In this document: positions 5,052-5,654 of the stretch, one piece after another
Layout of the letters: each line of letters opens with the position of its first letter
How positions within the stretch are numbered: position 1 is the first letter of the stretch
Assembly: GCA_029067255.1 (NCBI GenBank)
Contig: JAIEEW010000024.1
Location: forward strand, 1-5,654
DNA length: 5,654 bases
DNA from: Clostridia bacterium
Lineage (GTDB): Bacteria; Bacillota; Clostridia; Christensenellales; UBA3700
Reading direction: 5' to 3'
Made by a program: the position numbers and the translations under genes
The notes under the pieces: generated by a model
Database searches by the model: none
Told to the model about the DNA's origin: nothing
Seen by the model: the letters and a program-made list of their open reading frames with translations, nothing else

Positions 5052-5654
5052 ATGAACGTAAAAGAGTTATTGCAACTCAATACTTTGGGCGGAGAATTTG
5101 CCAACCTGTACGGCGCTGTGCGGGAGGGGCGTAACTGCGCTGTCTTTTCACTGGGAGAAGGCGAGAAAATACATATCGCTTCTCAACTGGACAAGTTTGT
5201 ACTGTACGTCGCAAAAGATTCGTTCAGGGCGAATACTGTTTTCAATAGATTAAAAGATTTTTACGGCGAAAGAGTGGGATTTTTACCCGCCAACGAAGAA
5301 TTGTTGCTTCACAGAAAAACTTATCATAAAAGTATTCTTGCGCAGAGAATAAACGCGCTCTACGATCTTTCGCAGGGAAAACTTGATTGTCTTGTGGTGT
5401 CTCCGCAGACTCTTACGCAATTTTTGCCGCGCAAGGATTCCATTGCCGATTGCGTTGTCAATATAGCAAAAAATCAAACGCTGGATATGTATAAATTTAT
5501 TGACAAACTGGCGGAAATGGGGTATGTACGCGAAGACGCCGTTGAAGAGAAGAATACTTTTTCGGTAGCGGGCGATATCATAAGTGTATTCCCGTCGCAG
5601 TTGGATATGCCGATAAGAATATCGTTTTTTGACGATATCGTAGAGTCTATCAAA
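5052..5654 (+). CDS. mfd: Transcription-repair coupling factor Mfd, N-terminal part (3' partial)
   Basis: Mfd is an ATP-driven translocase that removes RNA polymerase stalled at DNA damage and recruits UvrA for nucleotide excision repair. The window holds 201 codons of a protein normally near 1,100-1,200 residues and runs off the right edge with an open frame. What is present is the UvrB-like N-terminal module. LPANEELLLHRK (78-89) and the RINALYDLSQGKLDCLVVSPQTL region (99-121) fit the family's 'P.xE' and 'Rl..L..L' pattern. GYVREDAVEEKNTFSVAGD (157-175) leads into IISVFPSQLDMPIRISFFDDIVESIK (176-201), matching the usual 'GxFsvRGGIIDIFP...PvRIefFgDEIeSIR' block. The common Arg of that block is Ala173. 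Helicase and RNA-polymerase-binding domains lie beyond the edge. The ATG at 5052 follows pth by 50 bases, with a weak GGA 9 bases upstream. UvrB shares this fold, but position after pth and the long N-terminus favour Mfd. Confidence 0.88.
   Translation, partial: MNVKELLQLNTLGGEFANLYGAVREGRNCAVFSLGEGEKIHIASQLDKFVLYVAKDSFRANTVFNRLKDFYGERVGFLPANEELLLHRKTYHKSILAQRINALYDLSQGKLDCLVVSPQTLTQFLPRKDSIADCVVNIAKNQTLDMYKFIDKLAEMGYVREDAVEEKNTFSVAGDIISVFPSQLDMPIRISFFDDIVESIK

Overview
The window looks like the chromosome of a Clostridia-type Bacillota. G+C is moderate, Ile ATA and Arg AGA codons are common, and promoters resemble the sigma-A consensus. The gene order pth-mfd is typical of Firmicutes, and the M14 peptidase resembles gamma-D-glutamyl-diamino-acid peptidases found in peptidoglycan and spore biology of that phylum. 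Genus cannot be set from the sequence alone. No rRNA, tRNA, CRISPR array, insertion sequence or prophage gene was found, and no non-coding stretch exceeds about 100 bases.

Layout, left to right. (1) Positions 1-2882, plus strand: the 3' part of a large fused ABC transporter. The end of the ATPase domain is followed by a cytosolic linker, one membrane segment, an extracellular domain of about 600 residues and a three-helix FtsX/MacB-type membrane module. (2) Positions 2883-2943: a short convergent gap with a strong intrinsic terminator, bracketed by a symmetric repeat that contains both stop codons. (3) Positions 2944-3768, minus strand: an M14 zinc carboxypeptidase without a signal peptide. 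(4) Positions 3769-3869: a compact divergent promoter region with a 22-bp palindrome and two overlapping -35 elements. (5) Positions 3870-5654, plus strand: tadA (tRNA adenosine-34 deaminase), pth (peptidyl-tRNA hydrolase) and the first 201 codons of mfd (transcription-repair coupling factor).

tadA, pth and mfd are housekeeping information-processing genes (tRNA wobble editing, peptidyl-tRNA recycling, rescue of stalled RNA polymerase) and probably share transcripts. Each also appears to have its own promoter. The pth -35 box includes the tadA stop codon, and the mfd extended -10 begins with the pth stop codon. The ABC transporter and the peptidase are accessory and share no obvious pathway with the operon.

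I see no clearly new multi-gene system. The points most worth a second look are the very large, tyrosine-rich ectodomain of the transporter, the probable leaderless start of tadA, and the packed divergent promoter with its palindrome. All promoter and hairpin calls are by eye, and no database search was possible.
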